Shown here piece by piece: positions 34,746 through 43,047 of a stretch of DNA of 64,000 nt (position 1 is the stretch's first letter; each line of letters opens with the position of its first letter). The translations under genes and the position numbers were made by a program. Location: assembly GCA_964229355.1 (NCBI GenBank), contig CAXRDE010000023.1, positions 1-64,000 of the forward strand. The letters run 5' to 3'. The notes under the pieces were generated by a model. The model worked only from the letters and a program-made list of their open reading frames with translations, ran no database searches and was not told the origin of the DNA. The stretch comes from CAXRDE01 sp964229355. GTDB lineage: Bacteria; Cyanobacteriota; Sericytochromatia; UBA7694.

Positions 34746-35558
34746 TTAACGCTCTTCGAGCACCAGCACCCGTTCCTGTTCTGCCAGAAAGGATTGCATC
34801 GCCAGCGCCCCTTCTCGCAAAACAGCCTCGTACTGCGCCTCCACATCCACCAGCAATTTACGCTGACGTCCCGCCGTTTCTGCCATCAGGGCAAAACTGA
34901 ACTTTTTTTCTTGCTTTTTTTTGTGGATCCACAAAGCCGTCAGGGTCGCCACGGGAAAAGACTCCATTTTCAGGATACCCATAAAATTGTAGCGCTTGAG
35001 AATCACCACCTGCGTGTCGATGTAAATCGACTGGGTGCTGCGGGGTCGCCCGTGCCGGTCCATGTAGAGCAAGGTAAAGGGGAATAAAAAGCAAGCCCAC
35101 CAGAACAGTTGCAAAAGGGCAATAAACGGATGGTTGTCTGTGGCCCAAAATCCTTGCCGTTCGCCCGCTAAAAACTGTTGTAAGCCTTCAGCCCGCTGCA
35201 CAGCCCCCCGACCTGTACCCATGATCAGTGAGGTGCCGTCCACCAGCTCAATCTCCCATTCTTCGCCATTCCAGAGACTCTCATCAATCTGCTCCACGGA
35301 CAACGTACGCGCCCCCGTACGCCAAAACAGAAAAGGATGAATGTTGACCTGACGATACACACAAGCGTCCTGAACGGCTTCACAACTGATGCGCTGATGG
35401 ACTGGCAAAAAGAGCTCTTCGCCCAGCTCCAGGGTAGACAGCGGAATAATAAAGCAGGCAAAAAGGGTTACCCAAAAACCTTCGGGTTGACGCAATAACA
35501 GGGTAAAGCAGTCGGGGAGCAACTGAAAATGAAGGCCCCGACGGGGCGGCGCGCTCAC
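34746..35558 (-). CDS. Unknown membrane protein coupled to glycerol kinase
   Basis: A 270-aa protein with two hydrophobic segments ('GFWVTLFACFIIPLSTLEL', about residues 26-45, and 'FIALLQLFWWACFLFPFTLLYM', about 145-167). Between them is a soluble loop, and the charged C-terminal region ends in coiled-coil-like 'VEAQYEAVLREGALAMQSF'. I place the start at GTG 35558, because it overlaps the glpK stop as GTGA; an ATG at 35597 would lie further inside glpK. Function unknown. It resembles in layout the gene at 31258-32256. Confidence 0.6.
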   Translation of the reverse strand: MSAPPRRGLHFQLLPDCFTLLLRQPEGFWVTLFACFIIPLSTLELGEELFLPVHQRISCEAVQDACVYRQVNIHPFLFWRTGARTLSVEQIDESLWNGEEWEIELVDGTSLIMGTGRGAVQRAEGLQQFLAGERQGFWATDNHPFIALLQLFWWACFLFPFTLLYMDRHGRPRSTQSIYIDTQVVILKRYNFMGILKMESFPVATLTALWIHKKKQEKKFSFALMAETAGRQRKLLVDVEAQYEAVLREGALAMQSFLAEQERVLVLEER

Positions 35559-37036
35559 AGGGCTTTTTGTACAGCCTGCTTCCACCCGGCATAGCACCGG
35601 GCTGCCTGCTGGGCGTCTTGCTGCACTTCAAACCGGCGATCCAGGGCCCAGTTTTTGCGAATATCTTCGAGATCTTGCCAGTACTGCACGGCCAAACCCG
35701 CTAAATACGCAGCACCCAAAGCGGTGGTTTCGGTAACCGCTGGCCGCTCCACGGGCAATTGCATCAGGTCAGCCTGAAACTGCATCAAAAAGTCGTTGGC
35801 GGTGGCTCCGCCGTCTACCCGCAGCATGGTCAGGCTTTCAGGGGCATCGCGGTTCATGGTGTCTAAGACATCACGGCTCTGGTAAGCAATGGATTCTAAC
35901 GCCGCCCGTACCACGTGCTTGCGATTGGCGCCACGGGTCAGGCCGGTGATAACACCGCGGGCGTCACTGTTCCAGTACGGGGCACCTAAGCCCACAAAGG
36001 CGGGCACCACATAGACCCCGGCGGTGTCCTCCACAGACTCCGCGAGAGCCTGGGTTTCTGAGGCATGGTCAATCAATTGCAGTTCATCGCGCAGCCACTG
36101 AATCACAGCCCCCGCCACAAAGACGCTGCCCTCTAAGGCATAGGTGCGCTTGCCGTCAATTTCCCAGGCCACGGTGGTCAAAAGCCCGGCTTCTGAACGG
36201 GCGGGTTCTTCTCCGGTGTTCATGAGCATAAAACAGCCGGTGCCATAGGTATTTTTGGCCATGCCGGGCGAAAAACAGCCCTGACCAAACAGAGCGGCCT
36301 GCTGGTCCCCGGCCATGCCCGCAATGGGAATGGTTCCCTCACCCAGCAGTTGGGTCTCGCCAAACAAACCACTGGAAGGCTTGACTTCAGGCAGCAGGGC
36401 CTCTGGAATATTAAGAATGTGAAGCAATTCTGAGTCCCAGTGCCCCTCGACAATATTGTACAGCAGGGTACGGCTGGCGTTAGAAGGCTCGGTGGCGTGT
36501 ACACGGCCTTCGGTGAGTTTGTACAAAATCCAGCTGTCGATGGTGCCCATCAGCAGTTCGCCGGCCTCGGCGCGCTGACGTAGCTCAGGATATTCTTCGA
36601 GCAACCAGTGCAGTTTGGTGCCCGAAAAGTAAGCGTCTAAAATGAGCCCCGTTTTGTAGCGAAAGGTAGACTCATGGCCCGTCTGCTTAAGGCGTTTGCA
36701 AATCTCTGCCGAACGACGACACTGCCAAACAATGGCATTGTGCACCGGCTCACCGGTGGCTTTGTCCCAGAGCACCAGAGTTTCGCGTTGGTTGGTAATG
36801 CCAATCGCAGCAATATCGCGGGCCGTTAAAGACAACTCAGCCAACACATCACGGGCCACTTGCAATTGGGTTTGCCAGATCTCAGTGGCATCGTGTTCGA
36901 CCCAGCCGGGCTGGGGATAAATTTGGCGAAACTCTTGCTGGGCCATGCCCTGAATTTGCCCCTGGGCATCAAAGACGATGGCCCGTGACGACGTGGTGCC
37001 CTGATCCAGGGCCAGAATAAATTGCTGCTGTGACAT
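35555..37036 (-). CDS. glpK: Glycerol kinase
   Basis: A 493-aa FGGY-family kinase that converts glycerol to sn-glycerol-3-phosphate with ATP in the cytoplasm. Diagnostic blocks: 'FILALDQGTTSSRAIVFD' at the start, 'GITNQRETLVLWDKATGEP', 'IVWQCRRSAEIC', 'FSGTKLHWLLEE', 'GTIDSWILYKLT', 'GMAGDQQAALFGQGCF', 'NTYGTGCFMLMNTG', 'TRGANRKHVVRAALESIAYQ' and 'VDGGATANDFLMQFQADL'. Length is normal. GGGAGG precedes the chosen ATG; the longer frame to 37204 adds non-homologous residues and overlaps the divergent gene. Its stop overlaps the next gene. Confidence 0.96.
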   Translation of the reverse strand: MSQQQFILALDQGTTSSRAIVFDAQGQIQGMAQQEFRQIYPQPGWVEHDATEIWQTQLQVARDVLAELSLTARDIAAIGITNQRETLVLWDKATGEPVHNAIVWQCRRSAEICKRLKQTGHESTFRYKTGLILDAYFSGTKLHWLLEEYPELRQRAEAGELLMGTIDSWILYKLTEGRVHATEPSNASRTLLYNIVEGHWDSELLHILNIPEALLPEVKPSSGLFGETQLLGEGTIPIAGMAGDQQAALFGQGCFSPGMAKNTYGTGCFMLMNTGEEPARSEAGLLTTVAWEIDGKRTYALEGSVFVAGAVIQWLRDELQLIDHASETQALAESVEDTAGVYVVPAFVGLGAPYWNSDARGVITGLTRGANRKHVVRAALESIAYQSRDVLDTMNRDAPESLTMLRVDGGATANDFLMQFQADLMQLPVERPAVTETTALGAAYLAGLAVQYWQDLEDIRKNWALDRRFEVQQDAQQAARCYAGWKQAVQKAL

Positions 37037-37162
37037 AAACGCCTCCCAAAAAAATAACACGTGCTTTTTGGCGTGTTTTTTCGCATCCTGTTCATTGTAC
37101 CGCGCTTTGAAAGGGGTGGTTTTTAGGTCTCTCCAGACCATCGTCTGTGCCATAATAAAGCC

Positions 37163-38218
37163 ATGCGCTATCTTCTTATCTGCACGGTTTTTTTTCTGAT
37201 TCATGGTGTCAGCACCTTGCCCTTACGGGCCCAACAACAGGACTCCCGGGAGCCCATAGATACGCCGTTGATCGAACTCTACCCTTTTCCGGTGTGGTAC
37301 CGGTACCAAGATACCCAGGACCAGTTGGTGGTTCAAGATCCATCCAGCGGAAAAGTCTCTCACTTTGAAAACCTGGGCTTTGCCACCTACCCCCACTTTT
37401 ATACCGAGTCGCTTGGCGGCGCGCTCTGGTTACGACTCGAAGGCCCCGACACCACGGGCCAACACAAGCGCTGGTACCTTAACCCCGCCACCGGACAACA
37501 CAGTGAAATTTTACGCCCCTTAAGCCCTCTGCCCTTAGCCCCCGATCAATTGCTGCAATGCGACGGTGAACAGCGCACCCGGTGGGTGGCTCAGCCCCGA
37601 CTGACCCCAGAGGGCCACAGTGTGGGAATCTTTGACCTGTCCCCCACGCAAGCCCCCTCAGACCGGGACACCCCCACCCAAAACTTTCCGCTGCCCTCCG
37701 GTGCGCAACCCTGGCGCAGCTGTCAGCATCAAAACTGGGCCGTGGCCTACCAAAACGACGCCCTGTACCTCTACGACATCCCACAGCAAGAGCGCTTTGC
37801 TCAGCCCTTACCCGCACACAGCCAAAACCTGTTGCTCAACCTGATTTTTCGCGAGCACAAACTCTGGGTCTGGTGGCGGGTACAGTCACACGCCAGTAAA
37901 ACCGTGCAATACACCCTGTCTCGCTTCGACCTCAACACCCACACCTGGAAAGATTACCCCGCTCAGGAGCTGCCTTTTTTGCCCTTGCAGGATCTCCCCA
38001 ATGGTGAGCTCTTGCTGGGGCCGCCCTGGTTGCCCAGCGCCTTTCGCGCCCCGTATTTTCGTTTAAACCCACGCAGCGATCAACGTTCAGCGGCCATTTG
38101 GGTCGAGAATCAAAGCCCCGGACAGATCAAGGATTTAACGGCGGTGTTTGAGGCATTGTCACCGCCACCAAACGGGGCAAATACAAATGGGGCTGGGTCG
38201 TCAACTCCTCAGCCTTAG
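37163..38218 (+). CDS. Exported protein, unknown
   Basis: A 351-aa protein with a signal peptide (about 1-23, ending LRA-Q). The body is rich in Trp/Pro/Gln with repeated strand-like segments ('LWLRLEGPDTTGQHKRWYLNP', 'ALYLYDIPQQERF', 'HKLWVWWRVQSHA', 'SRFDLNTHTWKDYP'), reminiscent of a beta-propeller with kelch-like spacing, but no family is recognised. It starts divergently from glpK and overlaps the convergent AhpC-like gene by 18 bp. No clear ribosome site is visible. Confidence 0.6.
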   Translation: MRYLLICTVFFLIHGVSTLPLRAQQQDSREPIDTPLIELYPFPVWYRYQDTQDQLVVQDPSSGKVSHFENLGFATYPHFYTESLGGALWLRLEGPDTTGQHKRWYLNPATGQHSEILRPLSPLPLAPDQLLQCDGEQRTRWVAQPRLTPEGHSVGIFDLSPTQAPSDRDTPTQNFPLPSGAQPWRSCQHQNWAVAYQNDALYLYDIPQQERFAQPLPAHSQNLLLNLIFREHKLWVWWRVQSHASKTVQYTLSRFDLNTHTWKDYPAQELPFLPLQDLPNGELLLGPPWLPSAFRAPYFRLNPRSDQRSAAIWVENQSPGQIKDLTAVFEALSPPPNGANTNGAGSSTPQP

Positions 38219-38758
38219 AACAGGGTCTTGTGCAGCTGCAAAGGACAAAACCGTCTCCCAGACGATGTGTTCACCCACCCGCGTACTGTAATGGCACTGT
38301 ACAAGCCGTCCCTCTTCATCAATCAAAAAATCTGCGGGCAGACGGGTGAGCGGTCCGTCAGGCCTGCCGGGTAGAAAGCCCAGACGGGCCGCTTGAAAGG
38401 CTTCTTTGGCATTGTCGATACTGAGTAATCCCTTAACACGGGTTTCCAGTTGATACAGCTGGTACAAGGCGCTGTGCGGATCTGCCAGCAACGGGAAAGG
38501 AGGCTGCTGCTGGCCCACGGCTTCGGCAATGGCCTGTGGATGTGACTCAAACACCGCAATCACCTGCAGCGCCGTGAATGCAGAAGCGCGCTGAATCATT
38601 TGATGAACCCGCAAATTACACAGGGGGCAGGTGGCATATCTAAAAAAGGCCAACCACACCTTTTGCCCCCGGTACTGCTGCAGGTCAACCCCCTGACCCT
38701 CCCAGGTTTTTGCCGTAAAGAGAGGCGCTTTTTGACCGGGCTGTAAACGTTGTTTCAT
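38201..38758 (-). CDS. AhpC/TSA-family peroxiredoxin-like protein
   Basis: A 185-aa thioredoxin-fold protein: 'LQPGQKAPLFTAKTWEGQGVDLQQYRGQKVWLAFFRYATCPLCN' is the classical opening, with C44 and C47 in a CPLC redox motif after 'FFRYAT'. Later 'FPLLADPHSALYQLY' and 'ADFLIDEEGRLVQCHYS' are typical of AhpC/TSA-like (PRX-like) proteins. Probably a thiol peroxidase or disulfide reductase. AAGGAT lies upstream. The promoter overlaps a strong dyad, and a TetR regulator is divergent. Confidence 0.88.
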   Translation of the reverse strand: MKQRLQPGQKAPLFTAKTWEGQGVDLQQYRGQKVWLAFFRYATCPLCNLRVHQMIQRASAFTALQVIAVFESHPQAIAEAVGQQQPPFPLLADPHSALYQLYQLETRVKGLLSIDNAKEAFQAARLGFLPGRPDGPLTRLPADFLIDEEGRLVQCHYSTRVGEHIVWETVLSFAAAQDPVLRLRS

Positions 38759-38771
38759 GGGAAAATCCTTA

Positions 38772-38819
38772 ACTTTGAGTAATTGCTCAAAGTATAGTTT
38801 TTTCACAAACGTCTGTCAA
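38772..38819 (-). promoter_or_regulatory. Promoter of the AhpC-like gene with TetR-type operator
   Basis: On the minus strand a consensus -35 TTGACA (38819-38814) and -10 TATACT (38796-38791) are 17 bp apart. A 22-bp dyad, 38772-38793, with arms ACTTTGAG and CTCAAAGT and one internal mismatch, overlaps the -10 and the start of transcription. This is the natural target of the divergently encoded TetR protein. The rightward tetR has its own TATAAT at 38839-38844. Confidence 0.75.
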
Positions 38820-38875
38820 GAGGCAAAATGCCCTGAGGTATAATCTTGTAGAATGTGACAAAAAAGGAGGTTCCC

Positions 38876-39454
38876 ATGGAACAGCCCTGGTTTGACCCCC
38901 AGGTGGCCATGACAGAAGCCATGACGCTTTTTTGGCGCAAAGGCTATGCCCAGACCTCCCTTAAAAATTTGCTGGATGCCATGCACATTCTCAACGGGTC
39001 TTTTTACAACACGTTTAAAAGCAAAAAGCAGGTTTTTTTGCAGGCGTTGGACTGTTATGCAGAACAGGTGCTTTATCCCAGAATGCTCCGCTTTAAGCAA
39101 CACAGCCATTTCAGTGACGGTTTAAGGGCTTTTTTTAAAGACATGATTACAGACTATACAAACCCGGAGATCCCTCGCGGTTGCCTGGTGGTCAACTCAC
39201 TGGGCCATGAGTTATGGCAAGATGCTGACATTCGCCAACGCTTAGAAAAATACCTGCAAGAACTCCACGATTTTTGGGTCATGCAATTGCAAGCCTACAC
39301 CAGCCAAAATCAACGCACAGACCTGGATCCCGAGTTACTCAGCCAGCTTTTAATCACCGTCCAAAAAGGCCTGGCCAGTGCCTCAGTCACCGGCATGTCT
39401 GCACAGGAGATGCAGGCCCAGTGTGACTTTTTGTTTTCACAGTTTCAGCTTTAA
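38876..39454 (+). CDS. TetR/AcrR-family regulator
   Basis: A 192-aa repressor. N-terminal HTH: 'AMTEAMTLFWRKGYAQTSLKNLLDAMHILNGSFYNTFKSKKQVFLQAL' (about 10-60) is the TetR DNA-binding domain of the AcuR/YcdC-like type. C-terminal helical ligand domain with 'IPRGCLVVNSLGHE', typical of this subgroup. AAAGGAGG gives the start at 38876. It should repress the divergent AhpC-like gene through the dyad at 38772-38793, sensing a reactive small molecule. Confidence 0.92.
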   Translation: MEQPWFDPQVAMTEAMTLFWRKGYAQTSLKNLLDAMHILNGSFYNTFKSKKQVFLQALDCYAEQVLYPRMLRFKQHSHFSDGLRAFFKDMITDYTNPEIPRGCLVVNSLGHELWQDADIRQRLEKYLQELHDFWVMQLQAYTSQNQRTDLDPELLSQLLITVQKGLASASVTGMSAQEMQAQCDFLFSQFQL

Positions 39455-39458
39455 ACAC

Positions 39459-39836
39459 TCAGGGCACAAAGTGGGTTTGATCCTGGACAGGACAGGTGCC
39501 GATGGACAAAAACACCGCCGTCTCTGAGGATTCATTCACCAATCGATGGGGCACAGGCGAAGGGGGAAGACCGAGGCTATCTCCAGCGTGCATCAGCACA
39601 CGCTCCTCACCCAGATAAGCCACCAATGTGCCCTGCAAAAGATAAATCAGCTCTTCTTTGACCGTGTGGTAATGGGCCGCTGAGGCCGCATGCCCCGGCG
39701 GTAAAGTTTCCTGATGAATCAAAAGATCTTTGAGTTGAAATGCTTCAGACAGGGAGCGCACCGAGGAATAAGCTTCCCCTGTGCGCTTAGACGTCAACGT
39801 GCGTAGGGGCAGACTGCTCACCGCAATGGGCTTCAT
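39459..39836 (-). CDS. Cupin-domain protein
   Basis: A 125-aa single cupin. Motif 1 'HYHTVKEELIYLLQGTLVAYL' (H, H, E, then G) and motif 2 'LGLPPSPVPHRLVNES' with His give a metal site. Function unknown; small cupins like this bind or convert small metabolites. Its ATG overlaps the stop of the upstream gene (ATGA), so they are coupled. It converges on tetR with a 4-bp gap. Confidence 0.85.
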   Translation of the reverse strand: MKPIAVSSLPLRTLTSKRTGEAYSSVRSLSEAFQLKDLLIHQETLPPGHAASAAHYHTVKEELIYLLQGTLVAYLGEERVLMHAGDSLGLPPSPVPHRLVNESSETAVFLSIGTCPVQDQTHFVP

Positions 39837-40216
39837 GGGTCAATCTCCGTATCAGAAAATGGGGTGTGCAAGACAGACGCTGCAACCCGTAAAGCCCGCA
39901 AGCGGTTGCACAACAAGGTGTGCGAAGCGGTGCCTGAGGTAGATTTTTGCAACGCTTGCTCTGTGACGTCGCACAGGTTTTCAAGGGTCTGCTTCATGGC
40001 TTGCTGCTCCGCTATCGTGGGGCTCTGCAGAGAGGGAACTTCTTGACGCAAGTGTGCCAGAGCATAGCTCAGGGCCTCCAGGTTATGCTGTAGCCGCGCG
40101 TGTTGCCATGTGCCCGGCTGGCATTTTTGCTGGGCCTTTTCACACTTGTTATGCAGCGACACCAGTGGGCGAATCAGCGCTTTTATGTCGTGGGCTGTGC
40201 TATGAGCGTTTTTCAT
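39833..40216 (-). CDS. Unknown small helical protein
   Basis: A 127-aa Cys- and His-containing, all-helical-looking protein (HDIKALIRPLVSLHNKCEKAQQKC, QHNLEALSYALAHLRQEV, MKQTLENLCDVTEQAL). Not recognised. The start at 40216 follows AAAGGCGGC. Translationally coupled to the cupin gene. Confidence 0.6.
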   Translation of the reverse strand: MKNAHSTAHDIKALIRPLVSLHNKCEKAQQKCQPGTWQHARLQHNLEALSYALAHLRQEVPSLQSPTIAEQQAMKQTLENLCDVTEQALQKSTSGTASHTLLCNRLRALRVAASVLHTPFSDTEIDP

Positions 40217-40524
40217 ATTGCCGCCTTTCTTCTCTCTATTAGAACACAAAGAAACGGCTGAATTATAAGCGAATTTGAGCGTTTACACATAGGCACACTT
40301 ATTTATTCAGCTTGTAATCATGATTTTTTGTAAGAAAGATGATTGAAAGAGAAGGCAAAAGCACCCTCAGCGAAGTAGGTTGAAACAGCTATCTTCCGTA
40401 TCAAGCCTTGCTTTAGTGGTAGCCTAACCAGTGAAACACATGACATTCATTTAACAACGTCAATTAAAAATATATCTCACACACTATATTGGAACTTTAC
40501 ATATTCTCGCAACGTCTCAAAGAC
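40217..40524. other. Intergenic stretch, AT-rich
   Basis: 308 bp between divergent genes. No ORF, RNA or repeat is recognised. Its right part (40440-40495) is AT-rich with TATATT-like promoter elements that could serve the lipoprotein gene. Confidence 0.4.
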
Positions 40525-41955
40525 ATGAAACATCAATTAACCCTTTTTTATACCGCCTTCTTTTTTCTGAGCGCCTGCCAATCTTCAGGTATCAACGAAC
40601 TACCCCTTGAGTCGCCTCAGGTTTTGGCTTCTCCTTCCGCCTCTACTGTGGCCTCCATCATGCCTTCAAAAACAGACCCGACAGCGACTCCGACAATTCC
40701 GACTCCCTCCCCCTCAACTTCAGGTGAGCTGTCAACACCGACTCCTCAGGCCTCTGCACCTGATTCATTTTTTCAGAACACCGCGATTTACGAAACCACC
40801 GAAGAACAGATTTACCCTCAAATCAAATTACAGGGGCAAAACGGTGTCATCTATTGGCACAGTGATAACACAACCCTTGATCCCATGGGTTACGTCATTC
40901 GCGGGCTTCAACCCGCTGAGCCCTTGCTCGCAAAAGATTACCCTAAAATGCAGCGCCTGTTTCCTGTGTTCAATGCGCAGGGCACAGGATTTATGCTGTG
41001 GCACCCGCGCAATAGCGAGAGTGCTTTAGAAAGTTATATCGTGCAGGCCAAAGCACTGAGCGGCTTCAAACCCCAACAAGACACACAGCGCACCCTGACC
41101 GGCCTCGTGATCCAGGGGGACATTGACGCACAGGGCCACGGCAATTTATACCAGATGCAGTATCAACCGCCTGAAGATCCCGCTAAGAGCACAGGCATAT
41201 CGCTCTGGCGCTACCCTATCGATGACAATGGACTGTCTCGTTCACCGCTAAAAATGGGCGATCTGCCCGGCAGAATTTATCAGGTGATTATGGATGCTGA
41301 GGGTAGCGGTTGTGTTTTTGTAAAAGAAGACCTGTATACTTCCGCGACAGATGTGCCCTCACGCCTTCATTTTTTAGATGTTGAAAATTTTCAATTGACA
41401 GGCACCTCGTATACTTTGCCCGAAGCCTATACCGACTTTCAACTCCAGGTCGAAAACGGAGAAGGCGCGCTGATGACTGCCAAACAGGTATTGCCCATTC
41501 AAAATTACCGCCCTCGGCCCACCCAGGCCTTTTCAGCCCAGGTACCCAACCTCACGGAATACAGCGAAGACGGCAATAGCAGCGTGTTACAACGGGTCAA
41601 CGCCAACGGGCAAGGTTTACAATTGCGCAGCTTTCGCAGCCTTCAAACAGGAGGGCAACAAACCCATCCAGGACCCTTTGGCCACAACGCCCTGGAAATA
41701 CGCCAAATCATAGACTTCAAAGCCACGGGGCCGGCATACCCCATCTATACCGCTCCTGCCAGCTCTGGCGATATCACCCACTATTTGCCCCTGTTCAATC
41801 TGGAGATCGACGCCCAGGGCAACGGCATGGTGTATTGGCAAATGCAAAAAACCCGGCGCACACAAGACGGAGACAACGTGATGGACACCGCTCTGCAGCA
41901 CACGATTTATCTGCGGCCCATTCGCGACTTTAAAAGTTGGGACGCAGATAAATAA
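40525..41955 (+). CDS. Putative lipoprotein with repeated G-x-G strand motif
   Basis: A 476-aa protein. Lipoprotein signal peptide with lipobox LSAC (C18), then a Pro/Ser/Thr-rich spacer to about residue 85. The rest repeats a short motif at intervals of 50-60 aa: 'GQNGVIYWHS', 'QGTGFMLWHP', 'QGHGNLYQMQ', 'EGSGCVFVKE', 'NGEGALMTAK', 'NGQGLQLRSF' and 'QGNGMVYWQM'. This regular D/N-x-x-G-x-G-hydrophobic-W/aromatic pattern suggests a six- or seven-bladed beta-propeller. No ribosome site stands out. Outer-membrane or surface-anchored; function unknown. Confidence 0.7.
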   Translation: MKHQLTLFYTAFFFLSACQSSGINELPLESPQVLASPSASTVASIMPSKTDPTATPTIPTPSPSTSGELSTPTPQASAPDSFFQNTAIYETTEEQIYPQIKLQGQNGVIYWHSDNTTLDPMGYVIRGLQPAEPLLAKDYPKMQRLFPVFNAQGTGFMLWHPRNSESALESYIVQAKALSGFKPQQDTQRTLTGLVIQGDIDAQGHGNLYQMQYQPPEDPAKSTGISLWRYPIDDNGLSRSPLKMGDLPGRIYQVIMDAEGSGCVFVKEDLYTSATDVPSRLHFLDVENFQLTGTSYTLPEAYTDFQLQVENGEGALMTAKQVLPIQNYRPRPTQAFSAQVPNLTEYSEDGNSSVLQRVNANGQGLQLRSFRSLQTGGQQTHPGPFGHNALEIRQIIDFKATGPAYPIYTAPASSGDITHYLPLFNLEIDAQGNGMVYWQMQKTRRTQDGDNVMDTALQHTIYLRPIRDFKSWDADK

Positions 41956-41970
41956 GGGTTCCGTAAGGTG

Positions 41971-42246
41971 TCATGGTTCTTCCTTTGCGGGTTTGAGGGT
42001 GAGCCCATAGGCGCAGGCCAGATCTTTGAGCGCGGGTGAGGTGCCTGTCACTTCCCATTCAAACCAGTTTGTCCATTCAAAATACAGCCTTTGCTCCCCC
42101 TGTTCAAAGGTGTAACTGTCAAAATCGATGCCTTTATCAAAGGCGAGGGGACTGTATTCGTGGGTGAGTTTCCAGCCCCGTTGCTTTAAGGCTTCAAGCA
42201 TGCGGTTGCCCAGTGCGGTGTCGAGAAACTCGATTTTATGACTCAC
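41971..42246 (-). CDS. Unknown small protein
   Basis: A 91-aa protein, acidic/aromatic ('LYFEWTNWFEWEVTG'), not recognised. I start it at GTG 42246, which overlaps the stop of the upstream kinase-like gene as GTGA; the longer ATG frame to 42309 runs inside that gene. Last gene of the leftward six-gene operon. Confidence 0.6.
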   Translation of the reverse strand: MSHKIEFLDTALGNRMLEALKQRGWKLTHEYSPLAFDKGIDFDSYTFEQGEQRLYFEWTNWFEWEVTGTSPALKDLACAYGLTLKPAKEEP

Positions 42247-42755
42247 AACAACGCCTCGCGCACACGCCGGGCCGCCTGTTCTGGGCTTTGATGGGTCATG
42301 TCCAGACACAAGTCATAGGGCAAATGTTTGGGAGCGGTCTCAAAGCCATGCTTGACTTCAGCCAGGGTTCTGTCTTTACGGGCAACGGCCCTGCGCTGTA
42401 AACATTCCCAATCTGCGGTCAGGCCCACATAGAACACCGTATGGGCCGCAAAATAACGCTGCAGTTCTTCGGCCCGCCGGGCAGAGGAGATCACCACGTC
42501 AAAAATCACACAATGCCCGGTATTGAGTAAGCTGTCAATACAGGCAAACGCCCCGTGCATTAAAGCGTTCACATCAACCGCATCCCAATTATTATGCAGA
42601 TTGCAATCTTCTAAAACACCTGGCGGCAGCCCATAGACCAGGGTGTCCATCGAAAAATTTAACCAGATCTGAGGCAAGCATTCCGCTTGCAAGGCCTGGG
42701 TCAAAGTGGTTTTACCCACACAAGAGGGGCCGTCGATAACTATCAATTTGTGCAC
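42243..42755 (-). CDS. P-loop kinase, chloramphenicol-phosphotransferase-like
   Basis: A 170-aa nucleoside/small-molecule kinase fold. Walker A 'IDGPSCVGKTTL' (about 7-18), 'WLNFSMDTLVYGLP' matching the substrate region of chloramphenicol 3-O-phosphotransferase-like proteins, Walker-B-like 'CVIFDVVISSA', and an Arg-rich lid 'ECLQRRAVARKDRTLAE'. It may phosphorylate a drug or small alcohol; family membership alone does not prove resistance. Five bp downstream of the monooxygenase-like gene. Confidence 0.8.
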   Translation of the reverse strand: MHKLIVIDGPSCVGKTTLTQALQAECLPQIWLNFSMDTLVYGLPPGVLEDCNLHNNWDAVDVNALMHGAFACIDSLLNTGHCVIFDVVISSARRAEELQRYFAAHTVFYVGLTADWECLQRRAVARKDRTLAEVKHGFETAPKHLPYDLCLDMTHQSPEQAARRVREALL

Positions 42756-42760
42756 GGCGC

Positions 42761-43030
42761 TTACACTTCGTATTCCTGCACTGCAAAGGTCTCCACCAGC
42801 GAAAACAAGTCATCTTCGGGCCCGGCATTGCGAAAGGCCTCTAGCGCCGCACGCGAACGCCATTTCTCGAAGATATTGACGCGATTCCCATCCAGAGTGT
42901 CAGGCGAAACCGCAAAATCCAAACAGTCTTCATGGCTTCTGGCCAGGCGTATGGCCGACTGTGAGCGCTCTACAAAAGCATCTCTCAAGCCCGTTTGAAT
43001 CCTCAGGTGTCCGGCCACAAGAATCGGCAT
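42761..43030 (-). CDS. ABM-superfamily (antibiotic biosynthesis monooxygenase-like) protein
   Basis: An 89-aa dimeric alpha+beta-barrel fold protein: 'ILVAGHLRIQTGLRDAFVERSQ', 'HEDCLDFAVSPDTLDGNRVNIFEKW' with the usual 'F-E-x-W', and 'ALEAFRNAG'. Members oxidise quinones or degrade small reactive compounds, or only bind them. AGGAGA lies 7 nt before the chosen ATG (43030). Confidence 0.85.
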   Translation of the reverse strand: MPILVAGHLRIQTGLRDAFVERSQSAIRLARSHEDCLDFAVSPDTLDGNRVNIFEKWRSRAALEAFRNAGPEDDLFSLVETFAVQEYEV

Positions 43031-43047
43031 GGTATGAGTCTCCTGTT

